From Thiogranum sp. (GTDB taxonomy: Bacteria > Pseudomonadota > Gammaproteobacteria > DSM-19610): DNA of 64,000 nucleotides. The translations under genes and the position numbers were made by a program. Positions 38,524 through 47,732 of this stretch are shown here, in pieces. Positions within the stretch are counted from its first letter, which is position 1. Each line of letters starts with the position of its first letter. The notes under the pieces are model-generated. The model was given only the letters and a program-made list of their open reading frames with translations, did not search any database and was not told where the DNA came from. Where the stretch lies: contig JASBSS010000018.1 in NCBI GenBank assembly GCA_030148805.1, forward strand, positions 124,001 through 188,000. The letters are read 5' to 3'.

Positions 38524-40803
38524 TCAGTGCGCGCTCAGCGACAACCATTCGCCGAAGCCCTCGTTGGGCAACGGCTTGCTGATATGGAAGCCCTGCAACA
38601 GGTCGCAACCCAGCTCCAGCAGCATTTGCCGGATCGCCTCCTGCTCCACGCCCTCGGCGACCACCTGGCATTCCAGGTTGTGGCCCAATTCGATGATCGA
38701 GCGCACCACCGCCGCGTCGCGGGGATTGATCAGCATGTCTTCCAAAAAGGAACGATCGATTTTCAAGGTATCGATGGGCAGGCGCTTGAGGTATGACAGG
38801 GAGGAATAACCCGTGCCGAAGTCGTCGATGGCGATGGAGACCCCCAGCTTACTGAGCTGATCGAGCGTCCGCGCGCCGGCCTCGAGATCGGTCATCAGGC
38901 TGCCTTCGGTGATCTCGATTTCCAGATTCTCCCCCGCGACACCGGCTTTCGTCAGGGCCTGACGGATACGCCCGACCAGGCCGGGCGACTGGAAGGAACG
39001 CGCCGACACATTCACCGAGACCGGCATCGGCCTGCCGTCGAGCGACCAGAGCTTGCTCTGCGACAAGGCCGTGTGGAGTACCCAGTCGGTAATCGGCGCG
39101 ATCATCCCCAATTGCTCCGCCACCGGGATGAAACGTTTCGGCAGGACCAGCCCCTGCTGCGGATGGCGCCAGCGCAGCAGGGCTTCGGCCCCGCGAATTT
39201 CGCCGCTGGCGATATCGATCTTGGGTTGATAGTGCAGTTCGAACTCGTCGCGCTCCAGCGCGCCGTGCAACTGGCCCGAGAACTGCAAATGCTCACTGGC
39301 CGACGACTGCTGGGCATCCGACTCATAAAACAGATAAGGCGCCGAATTCCACTTGGCCCGATACATGGCGCTGTCGGCGTGACTGGCCAGGGTGTGGGCA
39401 TCCTCGCCGTGCTGGGGATAAACGGCGATGCCGATGGCGCTACTCAGGCAGAGCTCACGCTGCTGGTAACTGAACGGTGCGCTCAGCGCGCCGATCACCT
39501 CGCTGGCCACCCGCTCCACGGCGCGCTCGGCGTCCTGCAGGAAGGGCAAAATGATGCCGAATTCGTCGCTCCCGAGCCGCGCCAGGGTGTCGGTGTCGCG
39601 CAGCAACTTCTGCAACCGCCGGGCGATCTGACGCAGCAGCTCGTCACCGGCCTGATTGCCCAGCGAGTCGTTGTACATCTTGAACTGGTTGATGTCGAGC
39701 ACCAGTACCGCCACGGCCGCGCCCGGATTGCGCCGCGCAACCGCCAGCGCCGAACCCAGGCGGTCGTACCACAGCGCCCGATTCGCCAGCCCGGTGATCT
39801 CGTCCTGCGTGGACAACTGCTCCAGGCGTTCGCGGTCACTGTGCAGGTCGGAAACATCCTCCATCAGGCAGTGGACCCGCAGCACCCGCCCGCGGCGATT
39901 GGCCATGGGGTAAAACGCCATGCGAAACCAGCGATCGTCGCGTTCGTCGCTCTCACAGGGCTGCATCAAAACCTCGAGCTGCACGCTTTCGTTGTCGATG
40001 ACCTGCTGCCAGGCGGTCAGCACCCGCTCGCGCTCGCTGCCGTGGATGCGGTAAAAACAGGGTATCGGCGCCTCCAACTCGCGCTGACAGAAAGCTCGCG
40101 CGCCCGGGCTGGCGTAGCTGATGCTGTTGTTCTCGATATCCACCGTCCACAGCAATTGGGGAATGTTGCCGAGAATTTCGCTGGCGAGCAGCTGTTCGGC
40201 ATCGAGGGTATCGCGTTGGTCGGTAAGCTGATCGACCGCGGCGCGCCAATACGCCTCCGTCATCACCGCCAGATCGCGGAAAATGAGTTTGATCAACGCG
40301 GTCTCCACCGCGTCCCGGTCCTGATCGTCGATTTGCGGATCGCTGGCCACCAGGTGTTGCAGGTGGTCGAGGAACAGCCGATAGGCCCCAAGTGTCCACA
40401 CGGGTTTCACCCCGCGTCGATAATGCGCCCGCCCGATGTATTCCGAACGCCGTGTGGCCTGTTCGTCGATCTGGCCGCCGAGCAATTCGAGTTTATGGCC
40501 AAGCATGGCGCGTACCAGCTCGCCGACATTGCCGCCGTCGCGCTCGAAGGCGTACATCACATCGGCGATATCCGGATTATCGAAGAGGTAGTTGTAACTG
40601 ATTTCGGCGAAACCGGCCGCACCCTGCACCAGGACCGCCTGGTAACGTTGCAGCAGTCGGGTATCGGCGTCGTTCAATTGCAGGACGTAATTGAACTCCT
40701 TGCCAGCAATCGGAGTCGGGGTTCTTCTTCTTGCTCCTGCTCGCCGTCGCTCCTCTTTTGGACGCCCACGCTTTTTCTGGGGTGTTGGCATCGCCACATC
40801 CAC
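38524..40803 (-). CDS. Globin-coupled sensor with PAS, GGDEF and EAL domains (c-di-GMP enzyme)
   Basis: A 759-residue soluble protein from GTG 40803; ATG 40791 is an alternative start. Residues 9-27 are very basic and contain an AT-hook-like RGRP core. Residues about 35-195 form a protoglobin-type sensor domain with the proximal heme His127 in IGRAHYRRGV. A PAS-like region covers about 200-320. The GGDEF domain has the signature GSDEF (411-415) in place of GGDEF, with an intact RxxD inhibition site (RDTD, 402-405). The EAL domain is complete: EAL 540-542, SVNVSARSF, EITE, DDFGTGYSS and EGVE. It most likely hydrolyses c-di-GMP, with the cyclase doubtful. It sits between fliK and fliL. Confidence 0.9.
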   Translation of the reverse strand: MDVAMPTPQKKRGRPKEERRRAGARRRTPTPIAGKEFNYVLQLNDADTRLLQRYQAVLVQGAAGFAEISYNYLFDNPDIADVMYAFERDGGNVGELVRAMLGHKLELLGGQIDEQATRRSEYIGRAHYRRGVKPVWTLGAYRLFLDHLQHLVASDPQIDDQDRDAVETALIKLIFRDLAVMTEAYWRAAVDQLTDQRDTLDAEQLLASEILGNIPQLLWTVDIENNSISYASPGARAFCQRELEAPIPCFYRIHGSERERVLTAWQQVIDNESVQLEVLMQPCESDERDDRWFRMAFYPMANRRGRVLRVHCLMEDVSDLHSDRERLEQLSTQDEITGLANRALWYDRLGSALAVARRNPGAAVAVLVLDINQFKMYNDSLGNQAGDELLRQIARRLQKLLRDTDTLARLGSDEFGIILPFLQDAERAVERVASEVIGALSAPFSYQQRELCLSSAIGIAVYPQHGEDAHTLASHADSAMYRAKWNSAPYLFYESDAQQSSASEHLQFSGQLHGALERDEFELHYQPKIDIASGEIRGAEALLRWRHPQQGLVLPKRFIPVAEQLGMIAPITDWVLHTALSQSKLWSLDGRPMPVSVNVSARSFQSPGLVGRIRQALTKAGVAGENLEIEITEGSLMTDLEAGARTLDQLSKLGVSIAIDDFGTGYSSLSYLKRLPIDTLKIDRSFLEDMLINPRDAAVVRSIIELGHNLECQVVAEGVEQEAIRQMLLELGCDLLQGFHISKPLPNEGFGEWLSLSAH

Positions 40804-40925
40804 TCATTGTTATAATTGTGGGTAAAAGGTAGCACAGCCAGATCCCTAAACACAATCAGTCTGTTAGGCGGGTTTTCCCCGGACGGTGCCGACCCCCGGC
40901 AAGCAACCGGTTGATTTGTCATCGT

Positions 40926-42191
40926 TTAGGCGAAGAGATCCAACCGACCGCTGCCCAGGAACGCCGCCAGCGGCGTCTGCTTGACGCTTTCGACAGGCAA
41001 TGGCTCGTCGCTATCGCCACCACCGCTCCAGTTCGCCGCGGCGCCATCCTCGGCGCGCCGCTGGCCGCTGAACGCGCCACCGGAAATATCGACGTTGATC
41101 AGCTGCACGCCGGAGGCTTCAAACATGTCGCGCAGGCGTGGCAAGCTCGCCTCTAGCGCTTCGCGCACCCCGGCATGATGGGCGTTGAACTGTATCGAGG
41201 CCTGATCGTTCTGTACCTGTACCCGCACCTCCATCGGCCCCAGATGCGCAGGGTTCAGCTTCACCTGCGCCCCCTGCAGCTTCTGACTTGCCAGCCACTG
41301 GATCCGTTCGCTCAGTGCCTGATCCCAATCAGCTTGTCCGAAAGGCGTGTTCAACGTCATGACGGGTACGGCTACCGCGGCATTCGGCTGCGATCCGGTC
41401 GCCGCGGACACCGGCGCCGTGGCGGCGACCGGGCTGCTATCGGCACTCGGCGTGCGGGATGTATCCGGACTCAAACGCCTCAGTGTCGCCATCAGCGCGG
41501 CCAACTCCGGGGCTCGTGCCTGCGCACCGTCGTTGCCGGGCGCAGGCAACTGCTGAGAGAAGAGCATGGGATCAGCCGCGACCCGCGGATCACGCGGCGG
41601 TGTGGCGCCGGAGTCCCCGGTGGGCGAGAGCGTATCGGCTCGCGGCGGCGGGGCGGCTCGGGCGGCCGCGCCAGCGGCATCGCCGCTCACGGCGCGCAGC
41701 GGCCGCCCTTCACCCGGGTTTTCCGCCACCGTCACGCCCGCCAGCGCAGTGGCGACTTCAGGCGGTAAAACAGCCTGCAATCCGGGTTGTTGCGCCACCA
41801 AGGGCTGCAAAATCAGGGCGAGTTGCTGCGCCGGCGATTGGTCGGACAACTGCGCGCCGGCTGCCATGAGTTGTTTCACGCTGGCGCCGAGGCGCTCGAC
41901 GAACCGTTTCATATCGATGCCGCTGGCGGCAACCTTTTCCAGCGTTGCTTCCAGCAAGGGCAACAATTTGCCGCCTTGCGGCAAGCTTTGCAGGTCGGCA
42001 AGCACCGCCTGTGCATCCTCCGCGACCGCGGGGGCGGGCGTCGATTGACTCGCGACCACCTGGTCCCAGACCCCGGGGAACCCCGACGGCGAGCCGCTAT
42101 CAAGCTGAATTAGTTCACTATTTTCTCCCCCACCCGAAACTGCGGCAGGGGCTGCAAAGGTGATCGGCAAACTGGTTGAGGGCGGATTCAT
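40926..42191 (-). CDS. fliK: Flagellar hook-length control protein FliK
   Basis: FliK measures hook length and triggers the FlhB switch. The 421-residue product has a low-complexity Ala/Pro/Ser-rich N-terminal and central part and a conserved C-terminal domain (GAQVKLNPAHLGPMEVRVQVQNDQASIQF, then REALEASLPRLRDMFEASGVQLINVDIS). It lies 60 bases after fliJ. The 122 bases between its stop and the next gene hold several GC-rich inverted repeats and no clear T-run terminator. Confidence 0.93.
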   Translation of the reverse strand: MNPPSTSLPITFAAPAAVSGGGENSELIQLDSGSPSGFPGVWDQVVASQSTPAPAVAEDAQAVLADLQSLPQGGKLLPLLEATLEKVAASGIDMKRFVERLGASVKQLMAAGAQLSDQSPAQQLALILQPLVAQQPGLQAVLPPEVATALAGVTVAENPGEGRPLRAVSGDAAGAAARAAPPPRADTLSPTGDSGATPPRDPRVAADPMLFSQQLPAPGNDGAQARAPELAALMATLRRLSPDTSRTPSADSSPVAATAPVSAATGSQPNAAVAVPVMTLNTPFGQADWDQALSERIQWLASQKLQGAQVKLNPAHLGPMEVRVQVQNDQASIQFNAHHAGVREALEASLPRLRDMFEASGVQLINVDISGGAFSGQRRAEDGAAANWSGGGDSDEPLPVESVKQTPLAAFLGSGRLDLFA

Positions 42192-42251
42192 TCCAACTCC
42201 CGTATCGCGTCAAGTCGTCTACGGAAGTACAGAGCAATGGCCGTGCCAGAT

Positions 42252-42686
42252 TCACTTGGGCGGCGGTCGCAGCGAACGCTCGTCCTGCTCGCGTTGTTCG
42301 CGCTTTTCCTGCTGGCGCTGCTCCTGCTCGCGATAACGGCTGACCACTTTGTCGATCGCCTGGCTGTGACTGCGCGACTCGACCCACTGCTGGCGGGCCT
42401 GCTCGTGCTGGCTTTGGTAACGCGCCACCACGGCTTCCTGCTGCCGGACCGCCTCACCGAGCCGGCTCAGGAACACCCGGTAATCGCGCAGTCGCGTGGC
42501 GTCCAGGCCGGTCCCGCCGCTGGCGGCGAAATCGGCGGCATACTGCTCACGATAGCCGCGCAGCTGCTCGAGCTTGGCCAACTGGGCATTGAGCTGCTGC
42601 TGGCTTTGCCCGAGTCTGTCCATCGCCTCGCGCTCACGCCCGCGGGCGACATGTTGAACCGGTTGCATACGTTTGGATCGGGTCAT
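42252..42686 (-). CDS. fliJ: Flagellar export chaperone FliJ
   Basis: FliJ is the coiled-coil stalk of the FliHIJ ATPase. The product has about 144 residues from ATG 42686 (MTRSKRMQPVQHVARGRERE). It is nearly all helical and rich in Gln, Arg and Glu (QQLNAQLAKLEQLRGYREQY), with a basic Pro tail. The frame is open upstream to 42770, where it overlaps fliI, but the extension is unlike the family. It follows fliI by 80 bases. Confidence 0.92.
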   Translation of the reverse strand: MTRSKRMQPVQHVARGREREAMDRLGQSQQQLNAQLAKLEQLRGYREQYAADFAASGGTGLDATRLRDYRVFLSRLGEAVRQQEAVVARYQSQHEQARQQWVESRSHSQAIDKVVSRYREQEQRQQEKREQREQDERSLRPPPK

Positions 42687-42766
42687 GGTTGGCACGTCGA
42701 AATAATAGCTCCGTGAAAGATTGTCGGCAAAACCGGCCGGGGAATTAGTCTCAGTTCTTCCACCCG

Positions 42767-44119
42767 TCACCCCGCTTTGGCTCCCAGCGCGGATCTGAGA
42801 CCGTTCAGACTGGCGTTCCAGTCAACCCGGTCACGCATATGTTGCTGCAAAAAGGCGCTCAGGGCCGGCTGCATGGCGATCGCCTCGTCAATGCTGGCGT
42901 TGCTTCCCGGTTGGTACGCGCCGACACTGATCAGGTCGCGATTCTGCCGATAGGTCGACCAGAGCTGACGGAAACGGCGTACCGCCTGGTCGTGCTCCGG
43001 GGAAACGACTTCCACCATTACCCGGCTGATGGACGCTTCGATGTCGATCGCCGGATAGTGCCCGGCCTCGGCCAGTTCGCGCGACAGCACCACGTGTCCG
43101 TCGAGTATCGCGCGCGCGGCGTCGGCAATCGGGTCGTTCTGGTCGTCACCTTCGGCCAGTACGGTGTAGAAGGCGGTGATCGAACCGCCGCGGTCGCCGG
43201 TGCCGGCGCGCTCCACCAGTTGCGGCAAACGCGCGAACACCGAGGGTGGGTAACCTTTGGTCGCCGGCGGTTCGCCGATCGCCAGGGCCACCTCGCGCTG
43301 TGCCTGGGCAAAGCGGGTCAGTGAATCCATCAGCAGCAGTACCTGCTTGCCCTGGTCACGGAAATACTCGGCGACGCTGGTGGCGAGCATGGCGCCGTGC
43401 ATGCGCATCAGCGGTGAGTTGTCCGCCGGTGTCGCCACCACCACCGAACGCGCCAGGCCCTGGGGGCCGAGAATGTTCTCGACGAATTCCTTGACCTCGC
43501 GGCCGCGCTCGCCGATAAGACCGACGACGATCACGTCGGCGTTGGTATAGCGCGTCATCATGCCGAGCAACACGCTTTTGCCGACGCCACTGCCGGCGAA
43601 CAAACCCATGCGTTGACCGCGCCCGACACTGAGCAGCGCATTGATCGCCGCCACCCCGACGTCCAGGGGCTCCCGGATCGGGGGACGCGACAACGGATTG
43701 ATGGGCCGACCGGTCAACGGCACCCGCCGTTCGCTATGCAACGGACCCTTGTTGTCCAGAGGATGACCCGCGCCGTCCAGCACGCGTCCGAGCAACTGCT
43801 CTCCCACCGGGACTTCGCACACACCGTGCGTGGGCACCACCCGCGCATTCGGGCCCAGGCCGTGCAGCCCGCCGATGGGCATCAGATACAGCTTGTCATC
43901 GTGAAACCCGACCACCTCGGCCTCGATGGCGGCTTGCTGCGCGGTTTCTATGACGCAACGCCCCCCGATCGCCGCCTGGCACCCCACCGCCTCGAGGGTC
44001 AGGCCGACCATGCGCGTCAGTTTGCCCGCGACCACCAGCGGTTGGGGCTCGCCGGCGCGCTTCAGATAAGGCCGCAAGCGCTGCTCCCACAATTGGCTGC
44101 GCGACGCCGGGGCGGTCAT
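42767..44119 (-). CDS. fliI: Flagellum-specific ATPase FliI
   Basis: FliI is the hexameric ATPase of flagellar export. The 450-residue product has the Walker A motif [15 protein letters not shown], Walker [20 protein letters not shown], the catalytic Glu region [13 protein letters not shown], and a C-terminal helical domain. It overlaps fliH by four bases. Confidence 0.98.
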   Translation of the reverse strand: MTAPASRSQLWEQRLRPYLKRAGEPQPLVVAGKLTRMVGLTLEAVGCQAAIGGRCVIETAQQAAIEAEVVGFHDDKLYLMPIGGLHGLGPNARVVPTHGVCEVPVGEQLLGRVLDGAGHPLDNKGPLHSERRVPLTGRPINPLSRPPIREPLDVGVAAINALLSVGRGQRMGLFAGSGVGKSVLLGMMTRYTNADVIVVGLIGERGREVKEFVENILGPQGLARSVVVATPADNSPLMRMHGAMLATSVAEYFRDQGKQVLLLMDSLTRFAQAQREVALAIGEPPATKGYPPSVFARLPQLVERAGTGDRGGSITAFYTVLAEGDDQNDPIADAARAILDGHVVLSRELAEAGHYPAIDIEASISRVMVEVVSPEHDQAVRRFRQLWSTYRQNRDLISVGAYQPGSNASIDEAIAMQPALSAFLQQHMRDRVDWNASLNGLRSALGAKAG

Positions 44120-44739
44120 TCGGCACCGTCGCTGCTGCGCTCGCCACCCAGCACATGACTGATGACGGCGTTGAGTCTGCTCTCGACACTGGCGTCGATT
44201 TGCGAAGTATCACTGATTACGCGACAACCGCCGCGGCTTTGCACGGGATCGTCCACGATTTTCAGTTGAGCCTCTTCCTGATCCCGCACCAGCGTCTCCC
44301 GGATCAGGGCGGCGTCCTCGGGATGCAGCGCCAGGCGCACGTTGCGCGTCGCCACCGGCAGCGCCGCCAGCGCCTCGCGCACCACCGCGATCACCTGCTC
44401 GGGTTCGCTCTTGAGTTCACGCCGCACCAGTTGCCGCGCCACCAGCATCGCCAGCTCGGTCAGCTGCCGCTCCACCGCCGCGTCGAGCTCGGCGAGCGGC
44501 TGGTCGAGCAACTGGACGATCGTGGTCAGCTTGTGGATCTGATCCTGCAGCTGCTTGAGCCCGGCCGCCTTGCCTTCCTCGAGCCCTTGACGGAAACCTT
44601 CCTCGCGCGCCCGTTTGTGGATGGCCTCCAGTTGACGGGCGGTCAATGGCCTGGCCTTGGCCTCACCCTGCTGCTTGACCTCCGGCACCAGCCAGGTCTG
44701 GCAGTCGGTCAGCTCCTCACCGCGAATCACCCTAGACAA
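44116..44739 (-). CDS. fliH: Flagellar export regulator FliH
   Basis: FliH dimers hold and inhibit FliI and tether it to the C-ring. I start it at TTG 44739 (then [20 protein letters not shown]), which has AGGGAG nine bases upstream; GTG 44730 and GTG 44760 are alternatives. The product of about 207 residues has helical glycine-containing repeats ([20 protein letters not shown]) and a C-terminal FliI-binding domain (QRQL-like helix, then [12 protein letters not shown] and [20 protein letters not shown]). It overlaps fliG by eight bases with this start and fliI by four. Confidence 0.93.
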   Translation of the reverse strand: MSRVIRGEELTDCQTWLVPEVKQQGEAKARPLTARQLEAIHKRAREEGFRQGLEEGKAAGLKQLQDQIHKLTTIVQLLDQPLAELDAAVERQLTELAMLVARQLVRRELKSEPEQVIAVVREALAALPVATRNVRLALHPEDAALIRETLVRDQEEAQLKIVDDPVQSRGGCRVISDTSQIDASVESRLNAVISHVLGGERSSDGAE

Positions 44740-45739
44740 ACTGTTCCGCTCCCTTGCCACCGAGCACGATTTCGCCGGATTCGGACATGCGACGGGCGAC
44801 GGCGAGAATTTCCTTCTGCGCGCCTTCGACCTCGCTCAAACGCACCGGCCCCTTGTTCTCCAGATCGTCGCGCATCATTTCCGCCGCGCGCTTGGACATA
44901 TTGTTGAAAATCTTTTCCTTCATCGTCTCGTCGGCACCTTTTAGCGCCAATATCAGGGTCTCGGAGGAAACCTCGCGTAAAAGCGCCTGGATGCCGCGAT
45001 CGTCGACATCGACAAGATTGTCGAAGACGAACATCAGATCCTGGATCTGCTGGCCCAGCTCGGCATCGGCGTCCTTGATCGCCTCCATGATCTCCCCTTC
45101 CATCGAGCTGTCGACGAAATTGAGAATATCGGCGGCCGCCTTGACGCCGCCGACACTGGATGACTGCACGTTCTGGTTGCCCTGGAACTGGCGCTCGAGA
45201 ATTTCGTCCAGCTCCTGCAGCGCGGAAGGCTGGATGCCGTCCAGAGTGGCGATCCGCAGCAGCACGTCGTGACGGGTACGCTCGGGGAAATAACGGATGA
45301 CCTCGGCGGCGTGATCGTTGTCCAGGTAAGAGAGGACGATGGCCTGGATCTGCGGATGTTCCAGCCGGATCAACTCGGCCACGGCGCGCGCGTCCATCCA
45401 CTTGAGCGCCTCCAGACCCTTGGTGCTGCTACCGAGCAGGATGCGATCCATCAGACCCTTGGCTTTGTCCTCGCCGAGCGCCTCGACCATGACGGTGCGT
45501 ATGTAGTCTTCAGCGCCCACGCCCAGGGCGGTTTGTTCCTGAACCGTCTCCGAGAAGCTCTGCAGCACCTGAGAGACCTGTTCACGCGGCACGTTGGTCA
45601 TCGTCGCCATGGCCGAACCGACCCGCTGTACCTCCTTGGGCCCCATGTGCTTGAGCACCTCGGCGGCGCTTTCCTCACCCAGCGTCAGCAGCAACACGGC
45701 GGCGCGGCTGGTGCCGTTGAGTTTGTTCCCCTCAACCAT
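44732..45739 (-). CDS. fliG: Flagellar motor switch protein FliG
   Basis: FliG forms the upper C-ring and contacts the stators. The 335-residue product has the N-terminal FliF-binding region (SRAAVLLLTLGEESAAEVLKHM), the middle EHPQIQAIVLSYL motif, and a C-terminal torque helix with charged residues (DDRGIQALLREVSSETLILALKG). It overlaps fliF by eight bases. Confidence 0.98.
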   Translation of the reverse strand: MVEGNKLNGTSRAAVLLLTLGEESAAEVLKHMGPKEVQRVGSAMATMTNVPREQVSQVLQSFSETVQEQTALGVGAEDYIRTVMVEALGEDKAKGLMDRILLGSSTKGLEALKWMDARAVAELIRLEHPQIQAIVLSYLDNDHAAEVIRYFPERTRHDVLLRIATLDGIQPSALQELDEILERQFQGNQNVQSSSVGGVKAAADILNFVDSSMEGEIMEAIKDADAELGQQIQDLMFVFDNLVDVDDRGIQALLREVSSETLILALKGADETMKEKIFNNMSKRAAEMMRDDLENKGPVRLSEVEGAQKEILAVARRMSESGEIVLGGKGAEQFV

Positions 45740-47372
45740 CTTCGCCTACCCAGTTCTTGACCACCTGCGCCACGCGTTTGGGATCCTCACGCACGATGTT
45801 GCGGGCGGTATCCAGGTGCTGTTCGTAGCCTCCACCGGCCGGGGCTTGCAAGCGCGCCTGCTGCGCGCCCGCCCCGGAGAGACTGACCTGATCATCGCCC
45901 ACGCCCCCGCCCGCCGTCGCCGGCATCAGATGGTTGGGCCCGACCGCGGCACCTTTCTCCGCCAGACTGCGCATGATGGGCCGCAGTACACCGAAGATCA
46001 GCAACAACACCCCGAGCGCGCCCACGGCCTGTTTGCCGAGGTTCCACACCCACGGTTGCTCCAGCAATGAAGGCTCGGGCAAGGCTTCAGCCTCGGGCGG
46101 AGGGACAAACGAGGAGTTGATGATGTTGACGGTATCCCCGCGCGTCGCGTCGAAACCCACCGCCTCCTTCACCAGGGTGGTGAAACGCGTCAGCTCGTCG
46201 GCACTCCAGGCCTTGCTGACCACCTCACCGGCGTCGTCTACCTCCTGCTTGTTGTCGATAACCACGGCGATCGACAAACGTCGCACCGTACCGGTGGCCA
46301 GCTTGGTATGACTGACGGTCTTGTCGAGTTCATAATTGCGCACGCTGCGCGAACTGCTGTTGCGCGGCGCCTGCGTCCCCGCCTGATCCGCGCCCGGGCC
46401 CTGCCCCGGCGCGGCCAGCTGGCCGTTCTCAGGCGGCTGGTTGCTCAGTGCGCCGGGTATGCCCGAGGCCTGCGCGCCGCCCGAGGAGCTGTCCTTGCTG
46501 ATCTGCTCGCTGCGCAGTGCCGGCAGGTCAGGGTTGAAACTTTCCTGGGTACGCTCGGTTATGGTGAAGTCGAGATCAGCGTTGACACTGGCTTTTACCC
46601 GCCCGCTACCGACGATGGGTTCGAGCAATTGCCGAATACGATCGGCGTAGGTCGCTTCCAGCTTGCGGTTGTAGGAAAACTGAGTGGAGGTCTGCGCCAT
46701 CCCCTTATCCGTGGCGCCGCTGCTCAACAGCTTGCCCGCCTGGTCGACGACGGTGACATTCTCCGGTTTCAAGTGCGGCACGCTGGATGACACCAGGTGC
46801 ACGATGGCGGCGATCTGCTCTTCATCCAGGCTGCGACCGGAATACAGATCGACCATCACCGACGCCGTCGGCGCCGAACGGTCGCGCAGGAACACGGAAC
46901 GCTTGGGTATTGCCAGATGAACCCGTGCCCCCTCCACGTTACGCAAGGTGGCGATGGTACGCCCCAATTCCCCTTCCAGCGCGCGCTGATAGCGTGCCGT
47001 TTCGATGAACTGGCTGGTACCGAAACCCTGGTCCTTCTGCAGCATCTCGAACCCCATGGCGTTGCCTTCGGGCAGTCCGTCCTTGGCCAGCTCCATACGC
47101 GCGTGCTGCAGTTTGGCGCTCTCCACCAACACCGCCCCGGTGGCCTCCTCGACTTTGAACTGGATTCCCGTTTTCTGCAGCGCGTCGACGACCTGACCAG
47201 CGTCCTTGGCGCTCAAGTTGGCATACAACACCGTATAGTTCGGCTGCTGTGACCACAGCACCACCGCCACACCCAGCGCCACGCTGGCCGCCAGGCCGAT
47301 CATCAAACCGATCTGGCGCATTGCCGGGAGACTCTGAAAGCCTTGCGCAGTTTCTGCTTTTACCAGTGCCAT
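45732..47372 (-). CDS. fliF: Flagellar MS-ring protein FliF
   Basis: FliF builds the MS ring. The 546-residue product has an N-terminal membrane helix (IGLMIGLAASVALGVAVVLW, about 26-46), a periplasmic YscJ-like ring domain (NYTVLYANLSAKDAGQVV, then RVHLAIPKRSVFLRD) and a second membrane helix near residue 450 (AVGALGVLLLIFGVLRPIMR). The C-terminal tail holds the FliG-binding helix. It follows fliE by 19 bases. Confidence 0.98.
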   Translation of the reverse strand: MALVKAETAQGFQSLPAMRQIGLMIGLAASVALGVAVVLWSQQPNYTVLYANLSAKDAGQVVDALQKTGIQFKVEEATGAVLVESAKLQHARMELAKDGLPEGNAMGFEMLQKDQGFGTSQFIETARYQRALEGELGRTIATLRNVEGARVHLAIPKRSVFLRDRSAPTASVMVDLYSGRSLDEEQIAAIVHLVSSSVPHLKPENVTVVDQAGKLLSSGATDKGMAQTSTQFSYNRKLEATYADRIRQLLEPIVGSGRVKASVNADLDFTITERTQESFNPDLPALRSEQISKDSSSGGAQASGIPGALSNQPPENGQLAAPGQGPGADQAGTQAPRNSSSRSVRNYELDKTVSHTKLATGTVRRLSIAVVIDNKQEVDDAGEVVSKAWSADELTRFTTLVKEAVGFDATRGDTVNIINSSFVPPPEAEALPEPSLLEQPWVWNLGKQAVGALGVLLLIFGVLRPIMRSLAEKGAAVGPNHLMPATAGGGVGDDQVSLSGAGAQQARLQAPAGGGYEQHLDTARNIVREDPKRVAQVVKNWVGEDG

Positions 47373-47391
47373 AGCTTCGTCCTACCCGTTA

Positions 47392-47721
47392 TCAAACCGG
47401 CATGCTCATGATGTCCTGATAAGCGCTCACCAGGCGATTCCTGACCTCGGTCATCGCCTGAAACGCAACCCCCGCTTTCTGCAACGCCACCATCACCTCG
47501 GCGACGTCCACGTTCGGGTCCCCGGCGCTGAACGCGGCGGAGAGTTTGCCCGCGGCTTTCTGCGTGTCATTCACCTGGTCGATGGATTGCTTGAGCAAGG
47601 CGGAGAAATCCGCGCCCGAAGACCCGGTGGCTTGCGGTCCCTGCGCGGCCTCGCCCTGAGCGGCGGCGGCAAGGCGACGCATTTCCGCCAAAACCTGATT
47701 GATGCTGCTGATGTCGCTCAT
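47392..47721 (-). CDS. fliE: Flagellar hook-basal body protein FliE
   Basis: FliE joins the MS ring to the rod. The 109-residue product from ATG 47721 (MSDISSINQVLAEMRRL) has the conserved C-terminus VMVALQKAGVAFQAMTEVRNRLVSAYQDIMSMPV, which here starts near residue 75. It begins 11 bases after the fleR stop, so it is probably cotranscribed with fleSR; I see no convincing sigma54 site in the gap. Confidence 0.96.
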   Translation of the reverse strand: MSDISSINQVLAEMRRLAAAAQGEAAQGPQATGSSGADFSALLKQSIDQVNDTQKAAGKLSAAFSAGDPNVDVAEVMVALQKAGVAFQAMTEVRNRLVSAYQDIMSMPV

Positions 47722-47732
47722 TTCCTCACTCC

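Noticed and set aside
40811-40816. Perfect TATAAT on the plus strand between fliK and the globin-sensor gene
   Set aside because: No -35 at normal spacing (nearest TTGGCA is 20 bases away) and no plus-strand gene follows.
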